Shown here: piece after piece, positions 12,187 through 25,330 of the stretch
Numbering within the stretch: position 1 is the first letter of the stretch
How the letters are laid out: every line of letters begins with the position of its first letter
Assembly (NCBI GenBank): GCA_963691705.1
Contig: OY829545.1
Span: forward strand, 17,125,569-17,189,568
Origin: Viola odorata
Lineage: Eukaryota > Streptophyta > Magnoliopsida > Malpighiales > Violaceae
DNA: 64,000 nucleotides
Direction: 5' to 3'
Notes under the pieces: model-generated
What the model was told of the DNA's origin: nothing
The model's database searches: none
What the model saw: the letters and a program-made list of their open reading frames with translations, nothing else
Translations under genes and position numbers: made by a program

Positions 12187-12215
12187 GGGGGGGGGGGGGG
12201 GGGGGGGGGGGGGGG
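12187..12215. repeat. 29-base poly-G run upstream of the intact PME
   Basis: An unbroken run of 29 G on the plus strand (poly-C relative to the gene), about 190 bases upstream of the PME start codon and upstream of its TATA-like box. Its exact length may be a sequencing estimate. Confidence 0.9.
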
Positions 12216-15200
12216 TAGAGGGAATTTAAGTAGAGGTGGTGACGTGAGGGATGGGGTCAATGGCTCAATTTGTCGGCGGTCGATTGTTGATCTTCTCGAC
12301 ACCCAATTGGCTCCCGTGGCTTTTTTGAATAGGATTGTATTCTTATTCTTCATTGCTTTTTTAAAAGTTCAGCTATTGAAAGGCCACATAAGTCAATGTG
12401 TGTTGTATTAACAATATACTACACGATCAAGTTTGAAATACATGGGATAACTTATGTCATATATGAATCTACCTATGCAATTAAATTCTATCATGTAGAA
12501 GTTTAAACATGTCGGAACAATTTTAATAACTAATTACTATCATCTAGCTAATTATTAACTAATAAATCGAGTTTAGATGACTAAGTATGTCTGAGCTGTT
12601 TAATATCCCCTAGTTTTAGATAAGAAGTTATTGCCGTGATTTTTGTAAATAAAATTCATTATTCCTCGTTTATAATAAAAAATATTTTTACCGATTGAAT
12701 TAGTGCGAGCAAGAATAATCATGGCATAATATACTCAGGATCAGGAATAAATGTGATTAAAAAGAAATATTCTTTTTTCTAAAATTTGGGACTTTGAAGT
12801 GAAGGGTTTAAATGTTAACTGTTTATGGTCCTATATGCCATGTTCGATATAATCTTTTCTCTGATTTCAGTTTGGTGTAGAAAACCACGTTGAATGACCA
12901 TATATTGCTATGAATTGAAGTAGAGTAAATGAGAAATTAATTGTGAATTGTTTACCATAATCATTAGTACATTTTTTACGCACGACTTTATAGTTTATGT
13001 AGTAGTCCGGTGGTAAAGAAGTACATTTCACTTGAGTAAAAAAAATATTTATAATTTTATAGTTTTTTTTATAGTCAGTAGAAATAGCTTGAACTCAAAC
13101 CCTATTAGTATATTTTTTACTAATAAAATAACTAATGAGATAATTTTACATTTTTTTTATAATCAATTAATTCAGTACAATAATTTTAAAACCCGATCAT
13201 ATTCAAATGAAAGGACCGTTGGAATAAAAAAGATTTCCATAGCTATAAAGAAAAGGAAAGACGCGTACTACATTTTTTTATTAAAGTATAAATGAAAGGG
13301 ACGTCGAGACGCGTTTTTAGTTTTTATAGTTTTTACAGCTTGCATGGATTGGCTGTGGCTGCCCAGAAAAAGAAGTATATATAAATATAATACCCCTCTA
13401 TTATTTGCTTATATGTCCACAAAATCCTTCTTTTGATTCTTTTATATTAATTAAAACTATGAACTCTTTTTTTCTTAATTACTTTTTTAGTCACTTAAAC
13501 GACGGTCTCCTCCTCATTTACCATCTTCGAGACAAGAAAAGAAAAGAAAAGGTATAAATAGAAAAAATATTGATTCTTTATTTTTCCTCAGTGACATAAA
13601 TGTATTAATGTAGGTATGTAGCATCAGCATCAGAGCAATTCAGGCTTCAGCATCATGGTCTATGACTTGCATGTGCGCTGCCGCGCTGGTAATTGGTTCC
13701 AATCACCCTTATCTTTAATTTGAATTATTTCTTTGTTTTCCAAAAATAAAAATTAGTTTTTCGATCTTTTTCGTACATCGTCTTCATCCCTTGAGAGTAA
13801 GATAAATCTCGTTTAAACATGATCGAAATTTAAAGAGATAACTATTCGAGCATGATTTTCTTTATTCCCTAATTAAATCTCTTACCACTTTCATGACCAC
13901 GAGCAATACGAATTTATAGTAACGATAACGAATGACCTACGTGTTTAATAAGTATAGTATCTCTCCATCATTTCTTCATTTGTACTTGTCATCCTTCAAC
14001 GTTACTTCTTTCACTTCCAAAGTCGACGCGTAGACGGATTGGTCTCAGCTGGCAGTAGCTAGTAGTACCTCCCTTCGGCCCCTTTCCGCCAATATTGTGG
14101 ATTTTAGCAGCAAATCTTACTAGACTACGTCTTTTAGCTTTACAACATTTCTTTCATTTTCTTTGTGTCTTTTGAACATGCAATGCAATTTTAGTCAACA
14201 ATTGTACCTTTTGATTTTGAAGCTCACCTACCTTGCTTATTTGCATCGAATTTAATTTAACAATGAAAATGAGAAAAATCATTTATATAAATAAGTTGAT
14301 AAGGAACTCTTTTACTTTATTTAAAATCTCGAGTTCAAATCTTAAAAACACAATCATTTTAAAATTAGGAGAGTTCGCCGTAAAAAATAAAAACCTACAA
14401 ATGCGATTCTAATTAGTCAGCTGGTAAAGTGTTAAGAGGTGGGAAACCAAACAAAAAATGAAAAAAAAATAAATCCTCCACACATACGTAGTTACGTACC
14501 TTAATCACTGATTCTGCTTCGTTGAAAAAAACATGCTCGATGATAGAAATGAAAACTAACATCCAAGAAACGTCACCGTCAAATAATAATTTATTCACAA
14601 GTCACAATTGAAACATGGAAAGAAAGTACTAGAGAGATCCGATTTGTCCCTCTAATTGAAGACAATTACAGATTTACTTGTATCTCAACTTTTTCAAAGG
14701 TCTTTTGGACCCATTTGCTACGTGGACCCAAAAAACGGCCATGATATCAATACGATTGACTAATTCCGGGCCTTCCACAACTTTTCATTTGGGCCAGAAA
14801 ATGAAATTACGCGGCCGTAATCAGCTGATTTTTTTTTTGTGTTTTTTTGAGACTAACATTATCAAATTTATTATTATTTTAATAAACATCATCACAGTCA
14901 CAACGATTGATTTGACTAATTTAAACTTTATTTCGGTACACTTCTTATATAACTGTTTCGAATAAAATTCGTCAATTAGTGCTTAAAAAAATTCGCAATG
15001 TAGTGATAATTTCCAGCAGAAAATAATCATGTTAATACAATGAGCTTTTGTATTATTTCTCATCACAAGTGACAATAACAACAATAACTGTTACAAACGG
15101 CAGTCTTTATTATGTCTGTTCTGTCGTTGACCATATCAAACAACATTCAATGTAATGTATGACATGTAGTTATAGAAAATCTACATGTAGGCACTGAACA

Positions 15201-15217
15201 ATCCATCAGAGAATTTT
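12216..15217. other. Intergenic region within the PME cluster
   Basis: Three kilobases of AT-rich DNA. Open frames at 13032-13295, 14413-14598 and 14678-14965 are compositionally biased and match no family I recognise. No tRNA or bounded transposon seen. Confidence 0.5.
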
Positions 15218-17585
15218 TTATTGCCCAAGAGTGAAAGGAAAACCAGTAGAACTTAACCAAGAACCTCCTTGAATAAAATTCCCAGCAGTAAATCCTTGCG
15301 CCTCAGTTTCATCCGTAATTACCTTAAAGCCCTTCCACTTCACTCTATTTGAAGTATCAGCACCTCCTCCTGTATTCCTGTACTCTGCATAAAAACAACG
15401 TGTCAAGTGCAAAGTTTCCATCCCACTCATGCCATCCTGCAGGATCAATAATCTCACTTATCTCACTCTGCATTACAACAGTCCTTGAATACAACCGCCA
15501 CGGTCTGCCCAAAAACGACCGGAAACTGGCCGCCGCGGCTGCCAAATCCTGAGTTGCCCCTGTCCTGCTTTTCTGGATCACAATTCCTGTGTTCTGATTC
15601 GGGTCGTTCCGGCCTTGTGCTGTGTCTATGTTCCTTTGTCCTGGATTGGGGCGACGGGGGCGAATATCACAGTTTTGCAACACGGCTCCTGCATTGCCGA
15701 ATATAAAGTCTACTGTGCCTGTTATGAAGCAATTGACATAGAATTGGCGGAGGAAGTGGACATAGAGTGTGTCCTGATAGGCTATCATCCGATCCTACTC
15801 GTAACGCGACAGCTTGGTGCTTCGATGGCCCTGCGGTGTTCTGAAACGTGATGTCCCTCGCCAGGAATCCGTCTCCAACCGCAGCTGGAATTGGAATTCA
15901 GTTCAAGATCTTAAATTTCTAATTAAAGAACATGCTCAAGATATAATCAATAAGTATTGGTACTAGTATTCAAAATTTATGGGTCCAAATGCATTAAAGT
16001 CTGTTGAATTTTCCTTATCTAACAGACAAGCCAATGTCATGTCATCCATTAAGTTGCTATTTAATCAAGTAATAGTAAGTTGTCCAAATTCAAGAAGTTA
16101 TATTTTTAATTTATTACATTGTCCGAAATTGTTAGCATCATACAGCTGGAATCAATAAAAGCATCGCAACAGGCCAAAAATGTAATCTTTAACTATGGAC
16201 TAACACTAATGCTAATGTCTGCAATGCATACACAAGCCAATCTTAACCAATGAAAATACTAGCATTATTGGTAAAAGCCTACAACTTTTATCAGCTTAAT
16301 TAAGATTTTATTTAGGGTTTGTTTATTAAACGAATGTGAATGTACGCGAGCGAATATTTTAAAAAATTGACTGAATAGAGTAATCTACTCACCGACAGTT
16401 GCAGAGTTGAATGTGGTGCTGCCATCCACCACATTCCTATTTCCAGTGATGATTGTTGTTGTCTTCCCATCTCCCCAAAAAAAATGTCACCGGCGCGGCA
16501 GTTGCAGAGTAACCTTATAATGTATCTTTAACTACTCCTCTCCGGCGCGGCAGCCACCGCCTCCGTCACTGTCCTGTAGTCTCCACTCCCATCAGCAGCC
16601 ACCACCACATCAGGAGTCGCTGTTCCTGCCTGCAGCAGCTTCATGTCCCCACCTGACAACCATCCAGGCCGTTCTGTTCCATCATGATTAATCCTCTTTG
16701 CTTCAGGATTCCTCCTCCATGAATTTGAATTCTTCTTCTTTTCCTTAGCCATGTCTGAGTCAGTTAAATTGGTGATCATGGCCAATGCATTGCTACACAT
16801 GTGGTGCACATGCATCTCATCATCTTTAATTAGTTCACCAACCTGAAACAAAAAAGCAGAGGAAACTAAAATTGAAATAGAGAAATTATGACTTGTTAGC
16901 TGTAAACCCAGTTGGTTACGACTAAGTCTATTCGTACTGAGTTAACCTGCTAAAGAGTAAAGTGTTCATAGCATGTAACAAAAGGATCGGACAAGCGGCC
17001 TTTTGGTTAAAGAGTGAGAGTGACAAACCTTTTGTCTGCTTCCTCATAAGAGAAACAATAGAGGCAGCTATCTTGATTAGCCATTGCAGCACTAACCAGT
17101 GTTTTGAGGTCATCTGCATGACTAGAAATGGATTTTTTGAACGACGGGTATTCTTCGAGGTCCTGCTCAACCTTGTAGAGTTCATCTAGCGTTTCGTCTA
17201 TCAATTCCAGACAGTCACTGAAAGCAGTCTTTTCGCGTTGTGCCAGGTTCTTGGTTTCGGCCTTCAGTTTCTTGATTTTGTTGTAGTTGGCTTGGACTGC
17301 AGCGATTGTTAGATTCAATGACAGCTCTATCACATCCTTTGCGTTCATGATCTTGCTCGCGGCATTCGGTACGCCTGAGATTGCTGAAACGCACAAGTCA
17401 GGATACAATGTGCTGCTACAGGAAGATTGCATAATGGTCTGTGCTAGTACTAATTGGTTGTCAGGTTTGGTTTTGGATGAAATGTTTTGAGAAGTTGCAC
17501 ATGTTACCAGGAAAGATGCAAGGAGACAGAATAGTACGATTTTGTGGTTCTTGAATGTGGAAATGCCATTAGTGGAATTGGACAT
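15218..17585 (-). pseudogene. Pectin methylesterase pseudogene, three exons, multiply broken
   Basis: Exon remnants on the minus strand: 17029-17585 (signal peptide, then a PMEI-like pro-domain with SSCSSTLYPDLC, FSDCLELIDE and NQDSC), 16393-16842 (MCSNALAMITNLTD, then PDVVVAADGSGDYRTV) and 15218-15884 ([58 protein letters not shown], ending TGFPFTLGQ). Lesions: an in-frame TAA after APERSS near 16527, followed by loss of about 20 codons; a small frame-breaking deletion near 15783-15790 between QAVALR and YQDTL; and a one-base insertion in a T run near 15393. Phases at the only obvious exon 1/exon 2 junction also disagree. Catalytic motifs survive, so decay is fairly recent. It belongs to a different PME subgroup from the gene at 9426-12001, judging by its pro-domain linker. 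Confidence 0.92.
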
Positions 17586-17660
17586 TGGGTTTTTGCAAGA
17601 TGTTAGGAAAGGAAAATTTGGTTGGTTTATAAGTATGAGGAAGCAAAATGTTGGCATCTC

Positions 17661-17668
17661 TTATATAG
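17661..17668 (-). promoter_or_regulatory. TATA box of the PME pseudogene
   Basis: Minus-strand CTATATAA about 76 bases upstream of the former start codon at 17585, a canonical distance for a plant core promoter. It suggests the pseudogene may still be transcribed. Confidence 0.5.
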
Positions 17669-20422
17669 TGGCATGGAGTGGGATGGTGATAGCAATTTTC
17701 AGCATTGTAGTTGGCATTTTGTGTCAATAATAGACAGTGGCACTGATCAATTAATCTGGGTGCCGACACTAATTTGCTGGAGTTCTAGGTAGTATAGTGT
17801 AGCGATTACATTTTATGTTTTATTAATTCGGTGATAAAATAGATTCGAGTTTGAATCTCATTTTCGCTTATAATAAAAAAAAAATTAAAAATACTAATTA
17901 ATAATATTCATATTTTTCAATAGGGGAGGTGGTTTGAGTCTCTACCGGTATTTTTTGCTAACCAATGGGCTACATTCTATTGGCAAATTAGAATAAATAC
18001 TTCGAATTTTTTTTGAAAGGAATAAATACTTAGATTTTTTTTCCCTAGATGTCCAGAATTTTTTTTTATAAACTTTTTCCTTTTTACTTTCCATGAAATT
18101 TATCTATTAAAAAAGTGTATGTACTAAATGCTTCATTTACAAGTTACAACCCTCTAAATCATTTGCTAAGCTAGTTTTGAACAGCTTAACCAAATCCCTC
18201 CCGTAATTGATGTGTTGTAATTAAGTTATGTTTTGTTGTTTTGTCATATTTATCATAATCTTTATTGTTGATATTTCAATTAAACCACCAATCCATAATC
18301 CATTTCAACATGGAAAAAGGCGAATATGACTATCTAGCACACTTTTCAGTTTTCACTAATCTACGGGAGCATATTGAATGGAAGACCATTATCATGACGA
18401 ATTATTTAATTTTTGATGAAATTCTCAGTTATTGTGGAATTAAAAGGTTGGACTTAAATCATTAGTTTATTCTGAAAAAAAAAAATGGTGTCATACATAC
18501 AATCCACATGCACAATCTGGTCGGCCCAGCCCAATCCGAGGCCCAAATCCTGAAATCGCTACGTAACATCTATATTGTCTTCTCACGTGTACCGGCTGGA
18601 ACCGAACAATGTTATCAATTCCGTATCATACCGGCCAGTATGATTGTACGTCTCATTTTTCAATAGTCAAAACGAGATTCAAAACATGTCGTACCATCTC
18701 AGTTTATATTTTGGTCTATATGAGTCATACTGGTTAAATATTGATCGTATAGATGATACATCCCACCCAATAGTAAAAAAATGTATTATAAGTTCCTTGA
18801 ATTTTGTAAATATATAATATATATATAAAAAAAATCGGATACCAATCGAAACTAATATTTTAACCGAAACCAGTACATTCATACCAATGACTAAACTGAA
18901 ACGCTGGATATGGATCAACAACTTTGTCACCGATACCAACAGCCAACAACTTCCGTAAGGAGAAAAACATTTTTTTTAATCATTTCAACACTTTTTCTTC
19001 TCTCTTTTCTTTTTATTATATTTAAATGCAAATTTTTTTTTCCATCACCAAATTGACAAATATATTATCTCAAGACATTTTAAAATATTATCGTGCTAAC
19101 TCAATGCATACCTAATTAGTTTTACTCTAATAATTAAATACGACTCCAATTCCACGTTAAAAAATGCATTTTAAAAATACTACTACTATCTTTATGCACA
19201 CGTCATTATTTTTCGATAAAAATATATTCTCTCCGTCTTTTTAAAATAGTAGTAAAATTATCACACCATCTTCAAATTGGGTTGATGTATTTTTTTTTTT
19301 ATCATTTGCACAAAATATATGTTTAAAAAAAAATAAAAAAATAAAAACGTCAGTTAATAAAAGACGTAGGAAAGCATAGATTATTACAGGACGGAAGGAG
19401 TAGATCAGAAGGAGCAAGCAAAATTAGAAATTGGCACGTGGGTTCCAACTTTCCTTTTTAAGGTGTTACAAAAGGCGAACTATCACATCCAAAATTACGT
19501 GTATAAAATAATGTCAACTGCTCCCAAATCTGACTGGCTGCACGTCAGAAGTACCAAAATTACGTGTATAACATAACCTCCTCTGCTTATCTACGTCTAA
19601 TTTATCGTCATACTTATCACAATTCACAATTTCTAGTAGTTGGGTTAGTTTGTTAATCCAGGTGGCTAATTGGCTAATTCCATCTTTGTGCATAAAATAA
19701 CTTCAGTTAGTTATTTTGCATCTTTTTTATGGTGGTGATCTAAAATCTTTCATAGATAAGCTCATGCTCATCCCAATTATGACGACATTATTACATCGCT
19801 ATCTTGCATCTTTTTGATGGTGGTGATCTAAAATCTTTCTGGCAAGTCAGTAAATCTGGGAGCGGGAAAGATTGCGTGATTAGATAAGAGAGACAGACAA
19901 GTGCTCTGCTCACGCGTCCGCTGCAGGACAAAGTGTCACATGATTACGTGGCATTGACAGACATAAGAGTACGACAATTAATGTTCGTTCAAACTTCAAA
20001 TAATTATATTTCAGGATTTTACAGAAAGAAGGGTCATTAATTTTCCTTAATCCAACGTTAATTGGGTACCAGGAGGTCGCCAGTCGCCACTCACCACTCT
20101 TTGATCATTGAAGTTTCAGTTCTGGTAATCCATGGTTAGTTCCTTCTTTCAATTTTTCGATGAGTCCAAGAAAAAGGGTTTTCAGATTTTCAATAATTGT
20201 TGCCTACTCATTTTATGTTGTTTAAGTTTTGATTATTGAAATGTTATGGAATTTTATAATAATGCATCATATGGGTAAGGATGAGGGGTGTATAGTGTTA
20301 ATTTCTTGTATATATAATGATTATTTTATGTTGTGGTGATTATAATTTTCTCTTGTAGTGTTAGGAGAGATTAGTTGTTTCAAGTTGATAATTTGTGGTA
20401 GAAACGAGAAATTAGTGCAACC
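17669..20422. other. Intergenic region upstream of LKR/SDH
   Basis: AT-rich. It contains a probable Stowaway-like MITE (19227-19400). Otherwise I see no gene. The last 300 bases are presumably the LKR/SDH promoter and 5' leader. Confidence 0.5.
19227..19400. mobile_element. Probable Stowaway-like MITE
   Basis: The left end reads TTCTCTCCGTC and the right end GACGGAAGGAG, imperfect inverted ends of the CTCCCTCCGTCC type seen in plant Stowaway (Tc1/mariner) MITEs. The element is about 174 bp, AT-rich and bordered by TA on both sides. The ends have decayed, so boundaries are approximate. Confidence 0.5.
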
Positions 20423-23400
20423 ATGCTTGGGAACGGAGTTGTTGGGGTTCTAGCTGAGACTGGGAACAAATGGGAAAGAAGGGCACCTCTAACGCCATCT
20501 CACTGCGCGAAACTTCTACACGGAGGTAAGTATGGAACTGGAGTGACTCGAATAGTTGTGCAGCCATCAACGAAGCGAATCCATCATGATGCATTGTATG
20601 AGGATGTTGGGTGTGAAATCTCAGAAGATTTGTCGGAATGTGGACTAATCGTTGGCATTAAACAGCCTAAGGTACTCGTATCCTTCTGTTTTGTCTGTGT
20701 TTGTTAATATCGTGAAAAGGTTAGGTAGTTTGAGAGATTTGCTCTGGCTTCTCCTGCAGCTAGAGATGATCCTTCCAGATAGGGCTTATGCCTTCTTTTC
20801 GCATACTCACAAAGCTCAGCAAGAAAATATGCTTTTGCTGGACAAGGTATGTCGACTTGTTTGTTTTGTTGTAGACAGCGAAAAGTTGATGTGATGGCGG
20901 TTTTTTGTTCACTGCTGTTTGTTGTTTAGATCCTAGCCGAAAGGGCTTCATTGTTTGATTATGAGCTTATTGTTGGAGACCATGGAAAAAGGTTGCTTGC
21001 ATTTGGGAGATACGCAGGAAGAGCAGGAATAATTGATTTTCTCCATGGGTTAGGCCAGCGTATGCTCTCCATTTCCCAGATCCCCTTTTTGATGCATCCT
21101 CGGTTTTTGATTGGAACTTAACTTTTTCTGCAGTGGATTTTCAGTTATTTTTTAATTGTTGTCACTGTTTCAGGGTATCTGAGCCTAGGCTATTCCACAC
21201 CATTTCTCTCATTGGGTTCGTCTTACATGTATCCATCCTTGGCTGCTGCTAAAGCTGCTGTAATTTCTGTGGGGGAAGAGATAGCGAATCTTGGACTGCC
21301 ATTGGTAATCTGTCCTTTGGTTTTCATATTCACCGGCTCTGGAAACGGTGCGAAAAATTGCCACCAGTCAGTCTATTAATTGATAGTCAATACTATGATT
21401 AACTAAGACATCAATGGTGGTACTAAACCTTGTAAAAGCATCTATGGAACAATAGGCAATGTTTATTTCATTGCAATTCTCATCTAACATCTTAGTTTAG
21501 CATCTGGTTCCTAAATTTTCTCTTTTTTTCCTCTTTTCCCCATAGTTTCTCAAGGCGCACAAGAAATATTTAAGCTTCTTCCACATACCTTTGTAGACCC
21601 AAGCAAACTTCCAGAACTCTTTGCACAAGTAAGTTGCAGGGGAAAGATCTTTTCAACCAGCTCATGGCGTTGCATTGATAGGCTCAAGTTACACTTAAGA
21701 TGTCTGTGTCCCCGTAATTGAAATGACTGTTTTTGTGCAGACCAACAATACAAGTTCACCTGCAAGGACACCTAGGACATCAAAGAGAGTATTCCAAGTA
21801 TACGGTTGTGTTGTGACTTGCCAAGACATGGTTGAACATATAGATCCTTCGAAAACATTTGACAAAGTAAGATACCCCACTTTCTTGCTTTGGCTTTTGG
21901 TGTTAGTTTCCTTGGAAATCTCATGGTACATCGTTGTGCTGTGGTTTATGTTGCGACAAACTATGTTAAGCTGAGTACTTTTTTTCCATTAACAGGCTGA
22001 CTACTATGCACATCCAGAACATTACAAACCCATTTTCCATGAAAAGATTGCCCCATATGCATCTGCTATTGGTATATTTCTGCTGTTAAACTATATCTAC
22101 AATTATGGATGAGTTCTTTCTTGTGTAACTTTCCGAACTTGTTTATGCCTTCTTACAGTAAATTGCATGTACTGGGAAAAAAGGTTTCCTCGGCTGTTGA
22201 GTAACCAGCAGCTTTATGATGCAATGAAGAAAGGATGCCCACTTGTCGGAATTGCTGATATAACTTGTGACATTGAGGGATCTCTAGAGCTTGTAAATCA
22301 AACCACATCAATTGACACGCCATTCTTTAGGTAATTTGTTAGTCTCTGAATTTTCCTTTTTTTCCATTTTTCCTATTCATAAGTTTAGGACCCTCAATTG
22401 ACTTTCCGTTACCAGCTTATCATTCTTTTGTCTGGTTGCTCATGTGTTAATTACTTCATGTATATCATGACGATCAGATATGATCCTTTAAATGGTTCGT
22501 ACCATCAAGAAATGGAGGGTGATGGTGTAATCTGTTCATCTGTGGACATTCTTCCCACAGAGTTTGCGAAGGAGGTTTTTTATTCTAATCCAAGATTTCT
22601 TGTAATCTATAACTTTCCCATTTCTCCAATGTTGTCTAGTTAATATTCGTGGTGATGTGCATCATGTGATGATATCGTGGACAGGCTTCCCAACATTTTG
22701 GAGGCATACTATCCAAATTTGTTGGCAGTTTGGCCTCAATTACTGACATTGCTAAGCTACCTGCACATCTAAGAAGAGCTTGTATAGCCCATGGAGGAGC
22801 ACTTACCCCCATGTTCGAATATATTCCACGTATGCGAAAATCCGATTCAGAGTAAGCATGCTCCTTGAATCAAAAGTGATAACTAAACGTTGTCGAATGG
22901 ATTTACAAGTTATATGCTACCTTATCACTGGTAAAATGTCTCAAGGCTCTTTCTTGATATGCAGAGATATACTAGAAAGTCTGGAAAATTCGCACTCGCA
23001 CAAAAAAAAATTCAATGTATTGGTAGGTATCTTAGTTTTGCTTTTGATACAATTAAGTTTCGTAATCTGTTGTTATTGGTCACTTGTTTTACGTAATGGA
23101 ATCTATTAATAAAGCACCTCATGCTCAATTATGCTGAAATTATAGTGCTTGACAGGTGTCACCTTTTTTCTTTTTGCCATACCTTGTCAGGTATCTCTTA
23201 GTGGTCACTTGTTCGATCGTTTTCTAATAAATGAGGCTTTGGATATCATTGAAGCAGCGGGTGGCTCCTTCCACTTGGTTAAGTGTCATGTGGGTCAAAA
23301 TGCCGAGCTCGTTTCGTACTCAGAACTGGAAGTAAGTAAACTTAAGTCCTGTTCACTTCTGAAAAAGAATTTTATTTTGGTCTTATTCAAGTATAATTTG

Positions 23401-24651
23401 TTTACTTGTGTTCACCTTGGGCTTTTTCTTATTGTATTGAACAGGTTGGTGCAGATGACAGGGTTGTTCTAGATCAGATTATTGATTCCTTGACTTGCCT
23501 TGCTAATCTGGATAAAAAGCACAGGCTTTCAAATAAAAAATCAAACGAGATTTCTTTGAAGTTTGGTGAAGTCCAGCAGAACGGTACAAAAAAGGGATAT
23601 AACATGGAAAACAAGACCTCAGTTCTGATCATTGGCGCGGGTCGTGTCTGTCAACCAGCTGCTGAGCTCTTAGCATCAATTGGAAGCATTTATTCAAATG
23701 AGGGGATTAAATCATTCCTGGGTTCTGATTTTGAAGAAGGGAATGCTATCCAGGTTATTGTTGCATCTCTTTATCTAAAGGATGCAGAACAGGTATGATG
23801 GCCTACAAGAGTCTACACTATCTCCGATCTAATTCTATTGGGCGCATCACAATTCATATTATGTTTACTGATATGGTGCAGACTGTGGATGGAATTTCTA
23901 ACGTCACAGCGGTTCAACTTGATGTGAATGATCATGAAAGTCTTTGCAAGTATATTTCACAGGTTAAGTATGTTCTAAAAAGGTTTCTTGTTAGGATGTA
24001 GTGGTAATCGGCACTGACTCTTGAAATGAAAAGTTTAAAACCTTAAATTTTTTACCACCTATACACAGTCGGATGTTGGGTTCAAGTCGAGCTGAGTTCA
24101 GAAACTTGAAGTTAACATTCGTATGGTTTTTATGAATGGAATGTTTTTCTTGCCTTTGAACAGGTTGAGGTTGTTGTCAGCTTACTTCCGGCTAGTTGCC
24201 ATACTATCATAGCAAATGCATGCATTGAGGTAATCTACAGTTATGTGACATTACTAGGTGTTGAAATGGCTTTTTAATTGTATCTCCCTTCTAACCAAGG
24301 ACATGGCTGTCTCTTGCATCAGTATAAAAAGCATCTTGTCACTGCTAGCTATGTTGATGATGCTATGTCAGCTTTGAATGAGAAGGCACGGGCTGCAGAT
24401 ATTACGATTCTTTGTGAGATGGGATTGGACCCCGGAATAGGTAATTTCCACCTTTGGACCATTATTCTGAGTCATGTTTGATTCATAATGCTTATTGATG
24501 ACTGATGCGCTATGGCCTTAGCTCATATGATGGCAATGAAAATGATCAACCAAGCACGTGATCGGAAGGGGAGAATAAAATCTCTCTCTTCTTATTGCGG
24601 AGGACTTCCATCCCCAGCAGCTGCAAATAATCCATTAGCCTATAAATTCAG
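20423..24651 (+). CDS. Lysine-ketoglutarate reductase/saccharopine dehydrogenase (LKR/SDH), 3'-truncated
   Basis: First enzyme of lysine catabolism, condensing lysine with 2-oxoglutarate and then cleaving saccharopine; cytosolic. Exons: 20423-20671, 20760-20846, 20930-21059, 21174-21347, 21546-21628, 21741-21866, 21996-22071, 22159-22330, 22478-22574, 22685-22851, 22965-23022, 23191-23331, 23445-23792, 23882-23962, 24164-24229, 24323-24440 and 24522-24651. All have GT-AG sites with matching phases and give 767 open codons. The start MLGNGVVGVLAE matches the family's conserved beginning. The LKR half includes GLIVGIKQPK, HTHKAQQEN, FTGSGN and VNCMYWEKRFPRLLS. The SDH half begins with a nucleotide-binding motif, SVLIIGAGRVCQPAAELL, and continues to GLPSPAAANNPLAYKF. 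Plant LKR/SDH has about 1,050 residues, so the last quarter (C-terminal SDH) is missing. The next intron runs into an LTR at about 24.9 kb and no later exon is found before 29 kb. Confidence 0.93.
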
Positions 24652-25140
24652 GTCATTACTAAGACTTAATTAAACCAAATGCCTGTGCAATGTGATCTGG
24701 GTGGGAAAACTACTTTTTCCTGTCCAGTTGTAGGAAAGTACAATTGATGATTGGCAAGCCAATGGAAGTTACTGACTGTTTTTCGTTTCCCCCCATGGTA
24801 ATTAGCCTATTATTTCATGTGAAATTCGGCTACTGTTTTCATTTAATAAAGTTGCTGTTTTGCCTTGCTTGAGTTTCTGTTATGCTACTGTAATTTTTGG
24901 GTCAGTTCTGGTCGGATTTCATGGGTTGTTCAAGCTTGAGTCGCCGGCCACGTGAAGAAGAAGAAAAGATGATGTTGTGCGGGTTTTGCAAATAAGAAAG
25001 GTGATGGGCTTGGCCTTTGCCAAGCCCATTTGTTTTAATTAAAATGTTTTGGGCTTGGATTAATTCCAAGCCCATTTTGTCATGTCCAAAAATTCCTATG
25101 TGGGGCCCGGCCCATTTATTTTTCGTCAAAAATTGTAAAA

Positions 25141-25330
25141 ATATTCGTATGCTTTTATAACATGTTTAAATTAATAAAATTATTTGTATGCTTTTATAAC
25201 ATGTTAAATTGCGTAAAACATTCGTATGCTTTTTATTTTTGTGTCTAAATGATATTAAAATGTTCGTATGTTAAAGGATATATTTAAATCGTATGGATTA
25301 TTTGTATGTTTTTTTGTGCATTATTCAAGT
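25141..25330. repeat. Degenerate tandem repeats inside the Tat/Ogre-like LTR
   Basis: The motif TTCGTATGCTTTTATAACATG and variants recur at roughly 40-60 base intervals between 25141 and 25330. A second cluster based on TTGTAATAATTA lies at about 25900-26060. Confidence 0.6.

Noticed and set aside
12133..12411. Open frame with a Gly run on the plus strand upstream of the PME
   Set aside because: It is produced by translating the poly-G tract; the matching minus-strand frame (Pro run) has the same cause.
13032..13295. 87-residue Ile/Asn/Lys-rich frame
   Set aside because: Composition follows AT-rich intergenic DNA; no start context, motif or family resemblance.
17800..17960. GAGTTTGAATCTCATTTTCG-like words, similar to 500-530 and 14330-14350, considered as SINE tails
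   Set aside because: Too short and diverged, with no A and B boxes or target duplications that I could define.
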